Positions 40,315-48,377 of a stretch of DNA of 64,000 bases are shown in pieces (the stretch's first letter is position 1; each line of letters begins with the position of its first letter). A program made the position numbers and the translations under genes. This stretch comes from Orlajensenia flava (GTDB taxonomy: Bacteria > Actinomycetota > Actinomycetes > Actinomycetales > Microbacteriaceae): the NCBI RefSeq assembly GCF_004801905.1, contig NZ_SSSN01000009.1, forward strand, positions 62,001 to 126,000, read 5' to 3'. The notes beneath the pieces were generated by a model, which searched no databases, was not told where the DNA came from, and saw only the letters and a program-made list of their open reading frames with translations.

Positions 40315-41160
40315 TTACGCCTCGCGCGTGATCTCCACTTTCACGAAATGCTCGCTCGCCTTGGTACCCGCGTAGACGCCACGGAGCGGTGAGACGTCGC
40401 GGTAGTCCCGCCCGCGCCCGACCAGCACGTGGCGCTCGCCGATCTCGATGCGGTTGGTGGGGTCGAACCCCATCCAGCTGCCACTGAACCATTCGACCCA
40501 GGCGTGCGATTCGCCCGTGACCGTCTCGCCGACGGCTGCGCTGGGCCGCGGATGCAGGTAGCCCGACACGTATCGCGCGGGAATGCCGACCGAGCGGAGC
40601 GCCCCGATGGCCACGTGGGCGATGTCCTGGCAGACGCCCTTGCCGACGCCCCAGGCCTCCTCGGCGGTCGTCGTCACGGCCGTGACGCCGGGCATGTAGT
40701 CGATGCGCTCCCGTATCGCCCCGCAGATCGCCATCGCCGTCTCGTGCGGGTCGTCGTATCCCGACGCGACCTCCGCCGCGAGTGCCTCCACCTCGTCCGG
40801 AGGCTGCGTGCGGAAGGTCTGCCGACTCTGCTCCACATAGAGGGTCGCCGTGTCGCGCAGGGCGGCGAGCTCCTCCCATCCCATCGACGAGGAGGGATGG
40901 CTGCCCGGCGAGACCTCCACGAGACTCGTCGCGGTGACGGAGAGCTCGGTGTGCGGATGCAGCACCTCGAAGGTGCTCACCCGCGTGCCCCAGTAGTCGA
41001 TGTACGAGTGCTGGTGCGCCGTCGGCTCGATGGCGAGCTCCGAGGAGAGGACGAACTGGCGGTCGCCGTGCCACGGCAGCATCCGCGCCTCGTTGTAGGA
41101 CGCGTTGGCGGCCTGCGCATAGCTGAACCCCGTTCGGTGGACGATGCGGATGCGGCTCAC
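40315..41160 (-). CDS. Transglutaminase-family protein (COG1305)
   Basis: A 281-residue protein with an N-terminal beta domain (RIRIVHRTGFSYAQAANASYNEARM) and a transglutaminase-like protease fold. The catalytic Cys is in GVGKGVCQDIAH, the His in GESHAWVEWF and the Asp in MGFDPTNR. The GTG at 41160 overlaps the stop of the alpha-E gene as GTGA. It is the third gene of a conserved operon (ATP-grasp, alpha-E, transglutaminase). The family link to peptide-forming amidoligase systems suggests a role in making or cleaving a peptide tag; this is inference. Confidence 0.9.
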   Translation of the reverse strand: MSRIRIVHRTGFSYAQAANASYNEARMLPWHGDRQFVLSSELAIEPTAHQHSYIDYWGTRVSTFEVLHPHTELSVTATSLVEVSPGSHPSSSMGWEELAALRDTATLYVEQSRQTFRTQPPDEVEALAAEVASGYDDPHETAMAICGAIRERIDYMPGVTAVTTTAEEAWGVGKGVCQDIAHVAIGALRSVGIPARYVSGYLHPRPSAAVGETVTGESHAWVEWFSGSWMGFDPTNRIEIGERHVLVGRGRDYRDVSPLRGVYAGTKASEHFVKVEITREA

Positions 41161-42086
41161 GAGTTCTCCCCGATCCAGATCGGCACGGCGCTGGTGGGAA
41201 AGTAGCGTTGCCGGATCGCCTCGCTCACGCCGCTGATCTGCACCTGCAGCTCCTCCATCTGGTCGGGGAGATCGGCAATGGTCTCGGCGATGGGTCGGTA
41301 ATCCAGCTCGGCGCGGACCTGGCCGAGCATCCGGGATGCCGCGTCGCGGGTGCCGACGCGGTCGTTGGACGGGTCCAGTGCCCGCAGGTACTGCTCCCCG
41401 GCGCTCACCGCGAACATGACCGAGCGCGGGAACAGCCGATCGAGCAGGAGGAACTCGGCCGCGTTGCGCGCCGACGGCGCCCCGCGGTAGGTGCGCAGGT
41501 ACGCCTCGAATGCGCCGCAGCTGCGGAGGATGGTGGTCCAGCTCGGGCCGCTGGCCTCGGTCAGCGACCGGGTGGCGAGCAGGCGTGCGGTCATGTCGGT
41601 GCGTTCGATGGCGCGTCCGAGCGCGAAGAACAGCCACGGGTCGTCACGACTGGTCGAGGACTCGGTCACCCCGATCGCCAGGGCGGTGCGCTCGTGCACC
41701 CAGCGGAAGAACTCGTGCGACTTGTCGCCGGCGATGCGCCGGGGCGTGCGGGTGTAGGTGGTGTTGAGGCACTCCCACAGTTCGGTCGAGATGATCTCGC
41801 GGGCGCGGCGGGCGTTCTCGCGGGCGGCATTGATGGACGAGGCGATCGATGCCGGGTTGTCGCGGTCGACGGCCAGCATGGTCAGCACGGATGACCTGCT
41901 GAGGGTGACGTCATCGTCCACCTCGCCGCCCATCACCGAGACGAGCGAGCGGCAGGCGGTGTCCTCGTCGATCCACGGATCCTCGAGCAACAGCTGCAGG
42001 TGCACATCGAGGATGCGGGCGGTGCCGTCGGCCCGCTCGATGTAGCGGCCGATCCAGAACAGCGATTCCGCGATGCGGCTCAGCAT
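41157..42086 (-). CDS. Alpha-E domain protein (COG2307)
   Basis: A 309-residue all-helical protein beginning MLSRIAESLFWIGRYIERADGTARILDVH, the signature of the alpha-E family. Other conserved stretches are LTMLAVDRDNPASIASSINAARENAR and ALGRAIERTDMTARLL. The biochemical role is not established in general; it always travels with circularly permuted ATP-grasp enzymes. Its ATG overlaps the upstream gene's stop by 7 bases and its stop overlaps the transglutaminase start by 4, so the three are coupled. Confidence 0.9.
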   Translation of the reverse strand: MLSRIAESLFWIGRYIERADGTARILDVHLQLLLEDPWIDEDTACRSLVSVMGGEVDDDVTLSRSSVLTMLAVDRDNPASIASSINAARENARRAREIISTELWECLNTTYTRTPRRIAGDKSHEFFRWVHERTALAIGVTESSTSRDDPWLFFALGRAIERTDMTARLLATRSLTEASGPSWTTILRSCGAFEAYLRTYRGAPSARNAAEFLLLDRLFPRSVMFAVSAGEQYLRALDPSNDRVGTRDAASRMLGQVRAELDYRPIAETIADLPDQMEELQVQISGVSEAIRQRYFPTSAVPIWIGENS

Positions 42087-43837
42087 CCGTCGGCCTCCCC
42101 GGTCGTCGGCGGAGCAGTGGTCGGCAGAGCGGTCGTCGGCAGAGCGGCCGTCGGCAGAGCGGCCGTCGGCAGAGCGGCCGTCGACAGGGCGAATGACGAC
42201 AGCGCGGATGCCGACCGCTCGGCCTGCTGTTGCTGCTGCTCCTGCTGCTGGCGGACGGATCCGTTGTCCTGCGGCGACGAGCCCGGTGCGGCCATGGCGT
42301 CGTAGACGACCGCGGCGGCGCCGATGGTGGCCTGATCGGCGACGATGCCCGCGGCATCCGTGATGGCGACCGTCCCCCGCCGACCGAGGACCCAGGTGTC
42401 CTTGGAGCCGCCTCCCTGGCTGGAGTTGACCACGAGTTCGCCCTCGGGGAGGGCGACGCGGGTGAGGCCGCCGGGCAGCACCCAGACCTCGTCGCCGTCG
42501 TTCACCGCGAAGGGACGCAGGTCGGCGTGCCGCGGGCGCATCCCGTCGTCGACGAGGGTGGGAATGGTGGAGAGCTGCACGACCGGCTGCGCGATCCACC
42601 CGCGCGGGTCGGCGACGAGACGCGTGCGGAGGGCGTCGAGCTCGTCGCGGGAGGCGTCCGGGCCGACGACGAGTCCCTTGCCGCCCGACCCGTCGACCGG
42701 TTTGACGACCAGCTCGTCGAGGCGGTCGAGCACCTCGGCGAGCGCCTCGGGCTCTTCGAGCCGCCAGGTGTCGACGTTGGGCAGGATCGGGTGCTCGCCG
42801 AGGTAGTACCGGATGAGGTCGGGCACGTAGGTGTACACCAGCTTGTCATCCGCCACCCCGTTGCCGACCGCGTTGGCGATGGTCACGTTTCCGAGCCGCG
42901 CGGCGAGCAGCATGCCGGGCGAGCCGAGCACCGAGTCGGGCCGGAACTGTTGCGGGTCGATGTACTCGTCATCGACTCGCCGGTAGATGACGTCGACGCG
43001 GGTGGGGCCGGATGTCGTGCGCATCCACACGCGGCCGCCCGAGCAGAACAGGTCGCGACCCTCGACGAGTTCCACGCCCATCGACCGGGCGAGGAGGGTG
43101 TGCTCGAAATAGGCGGAGTTGTAGACGCCGGGCGTGAGCACCACGATGTTGGGGTCGTCCACGCTCTCGGGGGCGCTGGCGCGCAGCGCGTGCAGCAGCC
43201 GAGCGGGATAATCCCCCACCGGCCGCACGCTCATCGAGGTGAACAGCTCGGGCAGCGTCTGCGCCATGACGCGACGGTTGGAGATGACGTAGCTCACCCC
43301 GCTCGGCACGCGCACGTTGTCTTCGAGCACCCTCCAGGCGCCGTTCTCATCACGGATGAGGTCGATGCCCGACACCTGGATGCGCACGCCGTTGGCGCTC
43401 ACGATGCCGGCGGCCTGACGGTGGAAGTGGCTGGACGAGGAGATCAGCGCGGCGGGGATGACGCCGTCGTGCACGGCGGCCTGGTGTCCGTAGGCGTCGG
43501 ACAGGAAGGCCTCGAGAGCACGGACGCGCTGCTGCACGCCGCTCTGCACGAGGTTCCAGTCATCGCTCTCGATGACGCGCGGGACCGCGTCGAGCGGAAA
43601 CGGGCGCTCCTCCCCCGCGAAGTCGAACGTCACGCCTTGCGCGAGGTAGGAGCTCGCCAGCGCGTCGGCTCGACCGCGCAGCTCATCCTGGGTCATCTGC
43701 GCCAGAGCCCGGTGGATGTCGGCGTACGCGGTTCGCGGCGACGCCTCGTCGCCGATGGCGTCGAACATCTCGTCCCACGGCGACGCGCCGGAGCGCCGGG
43801 TGGCGACGGATCCGTAGCCCTCGAACAGGTTCGCCAT
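42080..43837 (-). CDS. Circularly permuted ATP-grasp protein (COG2308)
   Basis: A 585-residue predicted amidoligase. Conserved segments are WDEMFDAIGD near the start, VPSGVSYVISNRRVM, IRYYLGEHPILPNVDTW and the ATP-binding VVKPVDGSGGKGLVVGP. The catalytic core ends near residue 520. A low-complexity tail follows: a Gln-rich run and then repeats of ALPTA/ALPTT encoded by a 15-bp tandem repeat, probably disordered. It is first in the operon with alpha-E and transglutaminase genes. ATG 43837 starts the conserved MANLFEGYG segment. Confidence 0.92.
   Translation of the reverse strand: MANLFEGYGSVATRRSGASPWDEMFDAIGDEASPRTAYADIHRALAQMTQDELRGRADALASSYLAQGVTFDFAGEERPFPLDAVPRVIESDDWNLVQSGVQQRVRALEAFLSDAYGHQAAVHDGVIPAALISSSSHFHRQAAGIVSANGVRIQVSGIDLIRDENGAWRVLEDNVRVPSGVSYVISNRRVMAQTLPELFTSMSVRPVGDYPARLLHALRASAPESVDDPNIVVLTPGVYNSAYFEHTLLARSMGVELVEGRDLFCSGGRVWMRTTSGPTRVDVIYRRVDDEYIDPQQFRPDSVLGSPGMLLAARLGNVTIANAVGNGVADDKLVYTYVPDLIRYYLGEHPILPNVDTWRLEEPEALAEVLDRLDELVVKPVDGSGGKGLVVGPDASRDELDALRTRLVADPRGWIAQPVVQLSTIPTLVDDGMRPRHADLRPFAVNDGDEVWVLPGGLTRVALPEGELVVNSSQGGGSKDTWVLGRRGTVAITDAAGIVADQATIGAAAVVYDAMAAPGSSPQDNGSVRQQQEQQQQQAERSASALSSFALSTAALPTAALPTAALPTTALPTTAPPTTGEADGC
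42106..42195. repeat. 15-bp tandem repeats in the ATP-grasp gene tail
   Basis: About six units of TCGGCAGAGCGGCCG (three exact at 42136-42180, one with a single change at 42121-42135, degenerate units on both sides). They encode repeats of five residues (TAALP) on the minus strand. Next to them (about 42225-42255) a CTG-rich stretch encodes a Gln run. The copy number is likely to vary between strains. Confidence 0.85.
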
Positions 43838-43994
43838 GCAGGAAGCCTTCCAGCGATCGGTTACGACGGTGTTTCCGACAGGCGTCGGGGCCGATGGTGG
43901 CGTGCAGCACGCTCAGGCATCATTCTGTCGACGCAGCCGGCATTCGTCGAGCCGGCGGCCCGTCCCGCTCGGTAGAGCCACCCGCCTGCCGAGA

Positions 43995-44042
43995 TGACGG
44001 AAACTGTCGGTTCTGAGCGCAACGGTGCGACAGTTACCGTCA
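43995..44042. repeat. Long inverted repeat upstream of marR
   Basis: The arms TGACGGAAACTGTCG (43995-44009) and CGACAGTTACCGTCA (44028-44042) pair at 14 of 15 positions around an 18-nt loop. It lies in the 278-bp divergent gap between the ATP-grasp and MarR genes. It could be a palindromic repeat, a pair of protein sites, or an RNA hairpin; nothing decides. Confidence 0.7.
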
Positions 44043-44069
44043 CCTCAGCATGGCGGGAGCGCCAAGCGG

Positions 44070-44107
44070 TATAGGATTTGTTTAGCAACACTAATGAGCT
44101 AGGCTAA
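44070..44107 (+). promoter_or_regulatory. Candidate MarR operator and -10 region
   Basis: A TATAGGAT-like -10 (44070-44077) is followed by TTAGCAACACTAA (44082-44094), an imperfect palindrome TTAG-N5-CTAA, and then by GCTAA (44103-44107), which pairs with TTAGC at 44082. AT-rich TTAG/CTAA palindromes are typical MarR sites. Autoregulation of the marR-MFS operon is inferred. Confidence 0.5.
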
Positions 44108-44115
44108 GTATTCTG

Positions 44116-44535
44116 ATGACGACTCCCGGACAGGCCTCGCAGCTGCGGCTGGCCACCTTCCGACTGGCGCGCCGACTGCGCACGCACAAGTCGGACGACT
44201 CGGTGACCGATGCCCAGTTCACCGTGCTCGGCGCACTCAGCCGCTTCGGCCCGCACACCCTCTCGGCGCTCGCCGAGCGCGAGCGGGTCTCGGCGCCGTC
44301 GATGAACCGCACGGTCAACTGCCTCGAGGAGGCCGGTCTCATCATGCGCAGCGAGGACAGCGCCGACCGGCGTCGCACCAACATCGAGATCACCGCGTCC
44401 GGCACCGACGTCGTCACGCGCACGGTGTCGAAGCGCGATGCCTGGCTGACCGAGCGCCTGAACGAGCTCTCCCATGAGGACCATGTCGCGCTCGCGCGTG
44501 CCACCGAGATCATGGCGAGGTTCGCCGACCAGTGA
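44116..44535 (+). CDS. MarR-family transcriptional regulator
   Basis: A 139-residue winged-helix regulator. The recognition region reads TLSALAERERVSAPSMNRTVNCLEEAGLI, and the wing is SEDSADRRRTNIEITASG, both classical MarR features. It is followed by an MFS transporter whose ATG overlaps this stop by one base (TGATG), so it probably represses its own operon and responds to an exported compound. No clear ribosome site precedes ATG 44116, so translation may be weak. Confidence 0.93.
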   Translation: MTTPGQASQLRLATFRLARRLRTHKSDDSVTDAQFTVLGALSRFGPHTLSALAERERVSAPSMNRTVNCLEEAGLIMRSEDSADRRRTNIEITASGTDVVTRTVSKRDAWLTERLNELSHEDHVALARATEIMARFADQ

Positions 44536-46025
44536 TGTTCCGCAGTCTCCGCATCTACAACTACCGGTTGTGGTTCTTCGGTGCCCTCATCTCCAACGTC
44601 GGCGGGTGGATGCAATCGACCACACAGGACTGGGTGGTGCTGACGGAACTCACCCACAACAACGCCGCCGCGGTCGGCACCACCATGGCACTGCAGTTCG
44701 GCCCACAGCTGCTGCTCGTGCCGCTGACGGGAGCGGTGGTCGACCGCTTCGACCGGCGCCGGCTGCTCCTGGTGACCCAGACGATGCTCATGCTGCTCGC
44801 CGCGGGACTGGGTCTACTGCTGCTCAGCGGCCACGCGGAGCTCTGGCACGTCTACGGCTTCGCGCTCGCTCTCGGAATCACGAACGCCTTCGACGCCCCA
44901 GCACGCCAGACCTTCGTGTCGGACGTCGTCGCGGGCAAGGACGCCTCCAACGCCGTCGCCCTCAACGCCGCCTCGTTCAACACGGCCCGCCTCATCGGAC
45001 CCGCCGTCGCCGGCGGGCTCATCGTGCTGGTGGGTTCGGGATGGGTGTTCCTCATCAACGCGTTCACCTTCGTCGCCATGATCGGCGCGCTTCTCGCCCT
45101 GCGCACCGGCGAACTCGCGCACCGGCCGCGACCCGTCAGGACGGGCAATCCGCTCGTGCAGGGGTTCCGCTATGTCGGCAGTCGATCCGACCTCGTCGTG
45201 GTGATCTCGATCGTCTTCCTCATCGGGGCGTTCGGACTCAACTTCCCGATCTTCTCCTCGACCATGGCCGTCATGTTCGGCGAGGGTGCCGGTGAGTACG
45301 GCATCCTCTCCTCGGTACTCGCGATCGGATCGCTCACCGGGGCGCTGCTCGCGGCCCGACGCGAGCGAGCGCGTCTGCGGGTGGTGCTCATCGGGGCCGG
45401 GGCATTCGGAACGGCGGCTCTGATCGCCTCGCTCATGCCCACCTACGGCACCTTCGCCGCGTCGACGATCCTCATCGGGTTCAGCTCGGTCACTCTCCTG
45501 ACGACCGCGAACGGCTACGTGCAGACCACGACCCCGTCGGAGGTGCGCGGGCGCGTCATGTCGCTCTACACCGCGACCCTCATGGGCGGAACCCTCATCG
45601 GCGCCCCGATCGTCGGCTGGGTCGCCGACGCGTTCGGTCCGCGGTGGGCGCTCGGCGTCGCATCAGTGTCGGGCTACGCCGCGTTCGCCATCGGGCTGGG
45701 CTGGCTGGTCTTCGCGCGAGGCGCACGCCTGGTTCGGCTGCCGGCGTCGCGCTGGCGCTTCGGCGTGGCCTGGTCGGCCGCGACGGAGGCCATCGCCGAT
45801 GGCGACGCGGAAGCCCTGCCGACGGGAGCACTCCAGGCGGTACGTCCCGACCCCGACGACTTCTCCGACCAGGTGGCGATGACCTCGCCGATCCGGTTGC
45901 CAGCACTGCCGACCGGTTCGCCGCACACGAGCAGTCCCGATCGGGATCGCAGCCGCGCGAGGTCTAGTCGCGCCGCCAGATCTCGCCGAGCGTCGATCGT
46001 CTCAGGTGGAGGCTGGCGAGGTTGA
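44535..46025 (+). CDS. MFS transporter (EntS/enterobactin-exporter-like group)
   Basis: A 496-residue major-facilitator protein with about 12 helices in residues 1-400. The N-terminus FRSLRIYNYRLWFFGALISNVGGWMQSTTQDWVVLTE is typical of the MFS_3/EntS group, and motif A-like AVVDRFDRRRLLL is present. The last ~90 residues are hydrophilic and end in an Arg/Ser-rich segment that overlaps the convergent LacI gene by 24 bases. The substrate is unknown; the MarR partner suggests a toxic or signalling molecule. Confidence 0.9.
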   Translation: MFRSLRIYNYRLWFFGALISNVGGWMQSTTQDWVVLTELTHNNAAAVGTTMALQFGPQLLLVPLTGAVVDRFDRRRLLLVTQTMLMLLAAGLGLLLLSGHAELWHVYGFALALGITNAFDAPARQTFVSDVVAGKDASNAVALNAASFNTARLIGPAVAGGLIVLVGSGWVFLINAFTFVAMIGALLALRTGELAHRPRPVRTGNPLVQGFRYVGSRSDLVVVISIVFLIGAFGLNFPIFSSTMAVMFGEGAGEYGILSSVLAIGSLTGALLAARRERARLRVVLIGAGAFGTAALIASLMPTYGTFAASTILIGFSSVTLLTTANGYVQTTTPSEVRGRVMSLYTATLMGGTLIGAPIVGWVADAFGPRWALGVASVSGYAAFAIGLGWLVFARGARLVRLPASRWRFGVAWSAATEAIADGDAEALPTGALQAVRPDPDDFSDQVAMTSPIRLPALPTGSPHTSSPDRDRSRARSSRAARSRRASIVSGGGWRG

Positions 46026-47024
46026 CTCGCGCACGACGAGCTCGGGTTGGAACAGGACCTTCTGCGATTCGCCCGCGGCATCCGTCTCGGAATCGCTCGC
46101 TTGCAGCATGAGGTCGACCGCGGTGTAGCCGATGAGCGCGGCCGGCTGACGGATGCTCGAGAGCGGCACAACGGCCGCCTGGGCGAAGGCGATGTCGTCA
46201 TAGCCGATGAGCGCGATGTCATGGGGGACGCGGATGTCGCCGACCATCGTAAGGGCTTGCAGCACGCCCATGGCGAGCAGATCATTCGCGGCGAACACCG
46301 CTTCGGGCCGACGGGTGACGTCACGCTCGCGGAGGGTCGCGCCGGCGGAACGGCCCTGGAGCACGGTCAGCGCATCCGTTCCCACGAGCTCGAGGAGCGC
46401 GCCGGGCACCTCTGCGATCGCCCGGCGTGCACCGGCTAGACGATCCACCACCTGACGGAGTGTGTGCGGGCCACCGACGAAGGCGATGTGGCGCCTTCCC
46501 GTGTCGAGCAGGTGACGAACGGCGAGGTAGCCGCCAGCGACGTCGTCGACGGCGACGGACGCGAAGCCATCACGATCGGCCTGATGGTCGACGAGCACGG
46601 TGGGAGTGCCGTTGCGACGGAGGCGGTCGAGCCGGGTGAGATCCTCACCGACCGGCGTGATGAGCACTCCAGCCACTCGCTGCTCCTCGAACAGGTCGAG
46701 GTAGGTCGCCTCGCGCTCGGCCTTCTCGTCGCTGTTGCCGAGCAGCAGTGCGAGGCCGGCCTCGGCCGCTCGATCCTCTGCGCCTCGGGCGACATCGGTG
46801 AAGAAGGGGTTTCCGACGTCGAGTACCACCATGCCGATGGAACGGCTCTTGCCCGCGCGCAACTGACGCGCGGCGTCATTTCGCACGAACCCCAGCTCGG
46901 CGATGGCAGCATGCACGCGGGCCACTGTCTCAGAGGCCACCTTGTCTGGCCGATTGAGCACGTTCGAGACGGTTCCGACCGAGACGGATGCCGCCGCAGC
47001 GACGTCCCGCACGCTCACCGCCAT
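46002..47024 (-). CDS. LacI-family transcriptional regulator, candidate rhamnose regulator
   Basis: A 340-residue LacI/GalR protein. The helix-turn-helix is SVRDVAAAASVSVGTVSNVLNRPDKV with hinge FVRNDAARQLRAGKSR. The effector domain has MVVLDVGNPFFTDVARGAED and ends GYDDIAFAQAAVVPLSSIRQP. No sugar genes are directly adjacent. About 50 bp upstream lies TGTAACGATTCA, matching 10 of 12 positions of the operator TGAATCGATTCA found at the rhamnose genes 8 kb away. It may be their regulator, but this is weak evidence. The 3' end overlaps the MFS gene. Confidence 0.9.
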   Translation of the reverse strand: MAVSVRDVAAAASVSVGTVSNVLNRPDKVASETVARVHAAIAELGFVRNDAARQLRAGKSRSIGMVVLDVGNPFFTDVARGAEDRAAEAGLALLLGNSDEKAEREATYLDLFEEQRVAGVLITPVGEDLTRLDRLRRNGTPTVLVDHQADRDGFASVAVDDVAGGYLAVRHLLDTGRRHIAFVGGPHTLRQVVDRLAGARRAIAEVPGALLELVGTDALTVLQGRSAGATLRERDVTRRPEAVFAANDLLAMGVLQALTMVGDIRVPHDIALIGYDDIAFAQAAVVPLSSIRQPAALIGYTAVDLMLQASDSETDAAGESQKVLFQPELVVRESTSPAST

Positions 47025-47072
47025 GGGCGACCCTCCCCTTCACGACGAATCCTACCGAGGAGCGCCCGCCCG

Positions 47073-47084
47073 TGTAACGATTCA
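47073..47084. promoter_or_regulatory. Degenerate TGAATCGATTCA-like site upstream of lacI
   Basis: TGTAACGATTCA retains the right half CGATTCA and matches 10 of 12 positions. It lies 49 bp before the LacI start. The rest of the 367-bp gap 47025-47391 shows no supported gene; a short open stretch ending at 47283 (IPDAVEADLLGRLDLMLEGLGSG) looks protein-like and may be a gene remnant. Confidence 0.35.
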
Positions 47085-47391
47085 GCGGCGCCCTCGTGCA
47101 TCGGAGTCGCGTCTTCGCGAGTTCCCGTGGGACGCGGTCGCCCGAAGGCGGCGTCTATCCGGAGGCCGATCAACCCGGTGGAGCATGCTCCGTTCGGCGA
47201 CGACTGGTGGCATCCCGGATGCTGTTGAAGCCGACCTGCTCGGTCGACTCGACCTCATGCTGGAGGGCTTGGGGAGCGGCTGAGGCGAAATGGGTGTCGT
47301 GCGAGTACGCCTGTCCGAGCACCGGGGGGCAGTGATGGAAAGGCTGGTGCGGAGCCAGGCCGTCCGGAGCTGGGGTACCGACGTCGTCGGC

Positions 47392-47808
47392 TCACCCGTT
47401 CGTGTGCTGTCTCCAGTCGGTGCCGATCAGAGCCTTCCATCGTGTCTGCTCGGTACCGATCACCACGAGGCACAGAATAGTGACCGCTATGGCGAGCCAC
47501 CAGGGCCAGACAACCCACGCGGCCACGGTTGCCGCGGCCAGATCGATCACGACGAAGAGGATGGTGACTACCCCTGGGACGGCGATCGGCCCGCCGCCGC
47601 CTGGGCGGTCGCCGGGAGTGCTGAACACTGCTGGTAGTGCGATCAGAACGACGGCCGCTGCGATGGCAAGGGGGATGGAAACGGGCCAGAGCGCCCACGC
47701 TGTCGCGACCATGGCGGTGAGTTCGGCCGCGAAGCGGAGACTGCCGCGAACGACATCGTGGCCGGGCGGCCTGCGGGTTGGCGAGCGAGCGGCGTTCGTG
47801 CCGCTCAC
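47392..47808 (-). CDS. YrdB/DUF2568-type membrane protein
   Basis: A 138-residue integral membrane protein with four hydrophobic segments (about 27-45, 45-62, 75-95 and 97-118). The pattern RFAAELTAMVATAWALW at the first helix and EQTRWKALIG after the last fits the YrdB (DUF2568) family. The function of the family is unknown. GTG 47808 overlaps the TetR stop as GTGA, so it belongs to the hydrolase-TetR-YrdB operon. A 5' extension of polar residues precedes the first helix. Confidence 0.8.
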   Translation of the reverse strand: MSGTNAARSPTRRPPGHDVVRGSLRFAAELTAMVATAWALWPVSIPLAIAAAVVLIALPAVFSTPGDRPGGGGPIAVPGVVTILFVVIDLAAATVAAWVVWPWWLAIAVTILCLVVIGTEQTRWKALIGTDWRQHTNG

Positions 47809-48377
47809 GATGTTTCAGCAGCGCGGAGGCCGCGATCGATGAAGTCGACCATCCACCTGCAGCTGTCATCGATGTCGGCGCTCATCTGGAAGCCGTCGGC
47901 GACTTCCAGGGTCGCGAAGCCGTGGAGCGCGCTGCGCAGCATACGGATCGCGTGGATCTCTGCATCGGGGTCGAGCCGGTAACCCCGCAGGACTGCGCCG
48001 AAGGAACTCAGCGTCCGGTCCAGCTCGACAGCCACCGGGTCATCCCCCTCGGTAGGGCCGAGTCCGATCGTCGCGGCGTATCGTCCCGGGTGCTGCTTCA
48101 CATAGGTGCGGATGGCTTGCGCGGCGGCGGCGAGTGCATCCCTGCCGGCCCGTCCCTGCATCGCTTCCCTCAGTGCATCGCCGAGCTCGGCTACGCCGAG
48201 AATCGCGACACGGCGGGTCAGGTCATCGAGGCCGTCGACGTGCTTGTAGAGCGAGGGACCCTTCACCCCGAGACGCTCGGCGACGACACTCATCCTCAGT
48301 GGAGCCGGACTGATTTCGTCCGCCACCTGCGCCGCAGCCTCGGTGACGGACGCACCGATCAATCCCGCTCTAGGCAT
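47805..48377 (-). CDS. TetR-family regulator with WHG-type C-terminal domain
   Basis: A 190-residue TetR/AcrR regulator. The helix-turn-helix is LRMSVVAERLGVKGPSLYKHVDGLDDL. The C-terminal region (IRTYVKQHPGRYAAT...LRSALHGFATLEVADGF) fits the TetR_C_33/WHG ligand domain. The ATG overlaps the hydrolase stop by 8 bases. It is the second gene of an operon whose promoter carries nested palindromes (49233-49267), so it probably represses its own operon. Confidence 0.92.
   Translation of the reverse strand: MPRAGLIGASVTEAAAQVADEISPAPLRMSVVAERLGVKGPSLYKHVDGLDDLTRRVAILGVAELGDALREAMQGRAGRDALAAAAQAIRTYVKQHPGRYAATIGLGPTEGDDPVAVELDRTLSSFGAVLRGYRLDPDAEIHAIRMLRSALHGFATLEVADGFQMSADIDDSCRWMVDFIDRGLRAAETS

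Noticed and set aside
42230-43975. 581-residue plus-strand frame across the ATP-grasp gene
   Set aside because: Mirror image of a well-conserved minus-strand gene; no recognisable motif or ribosome site.
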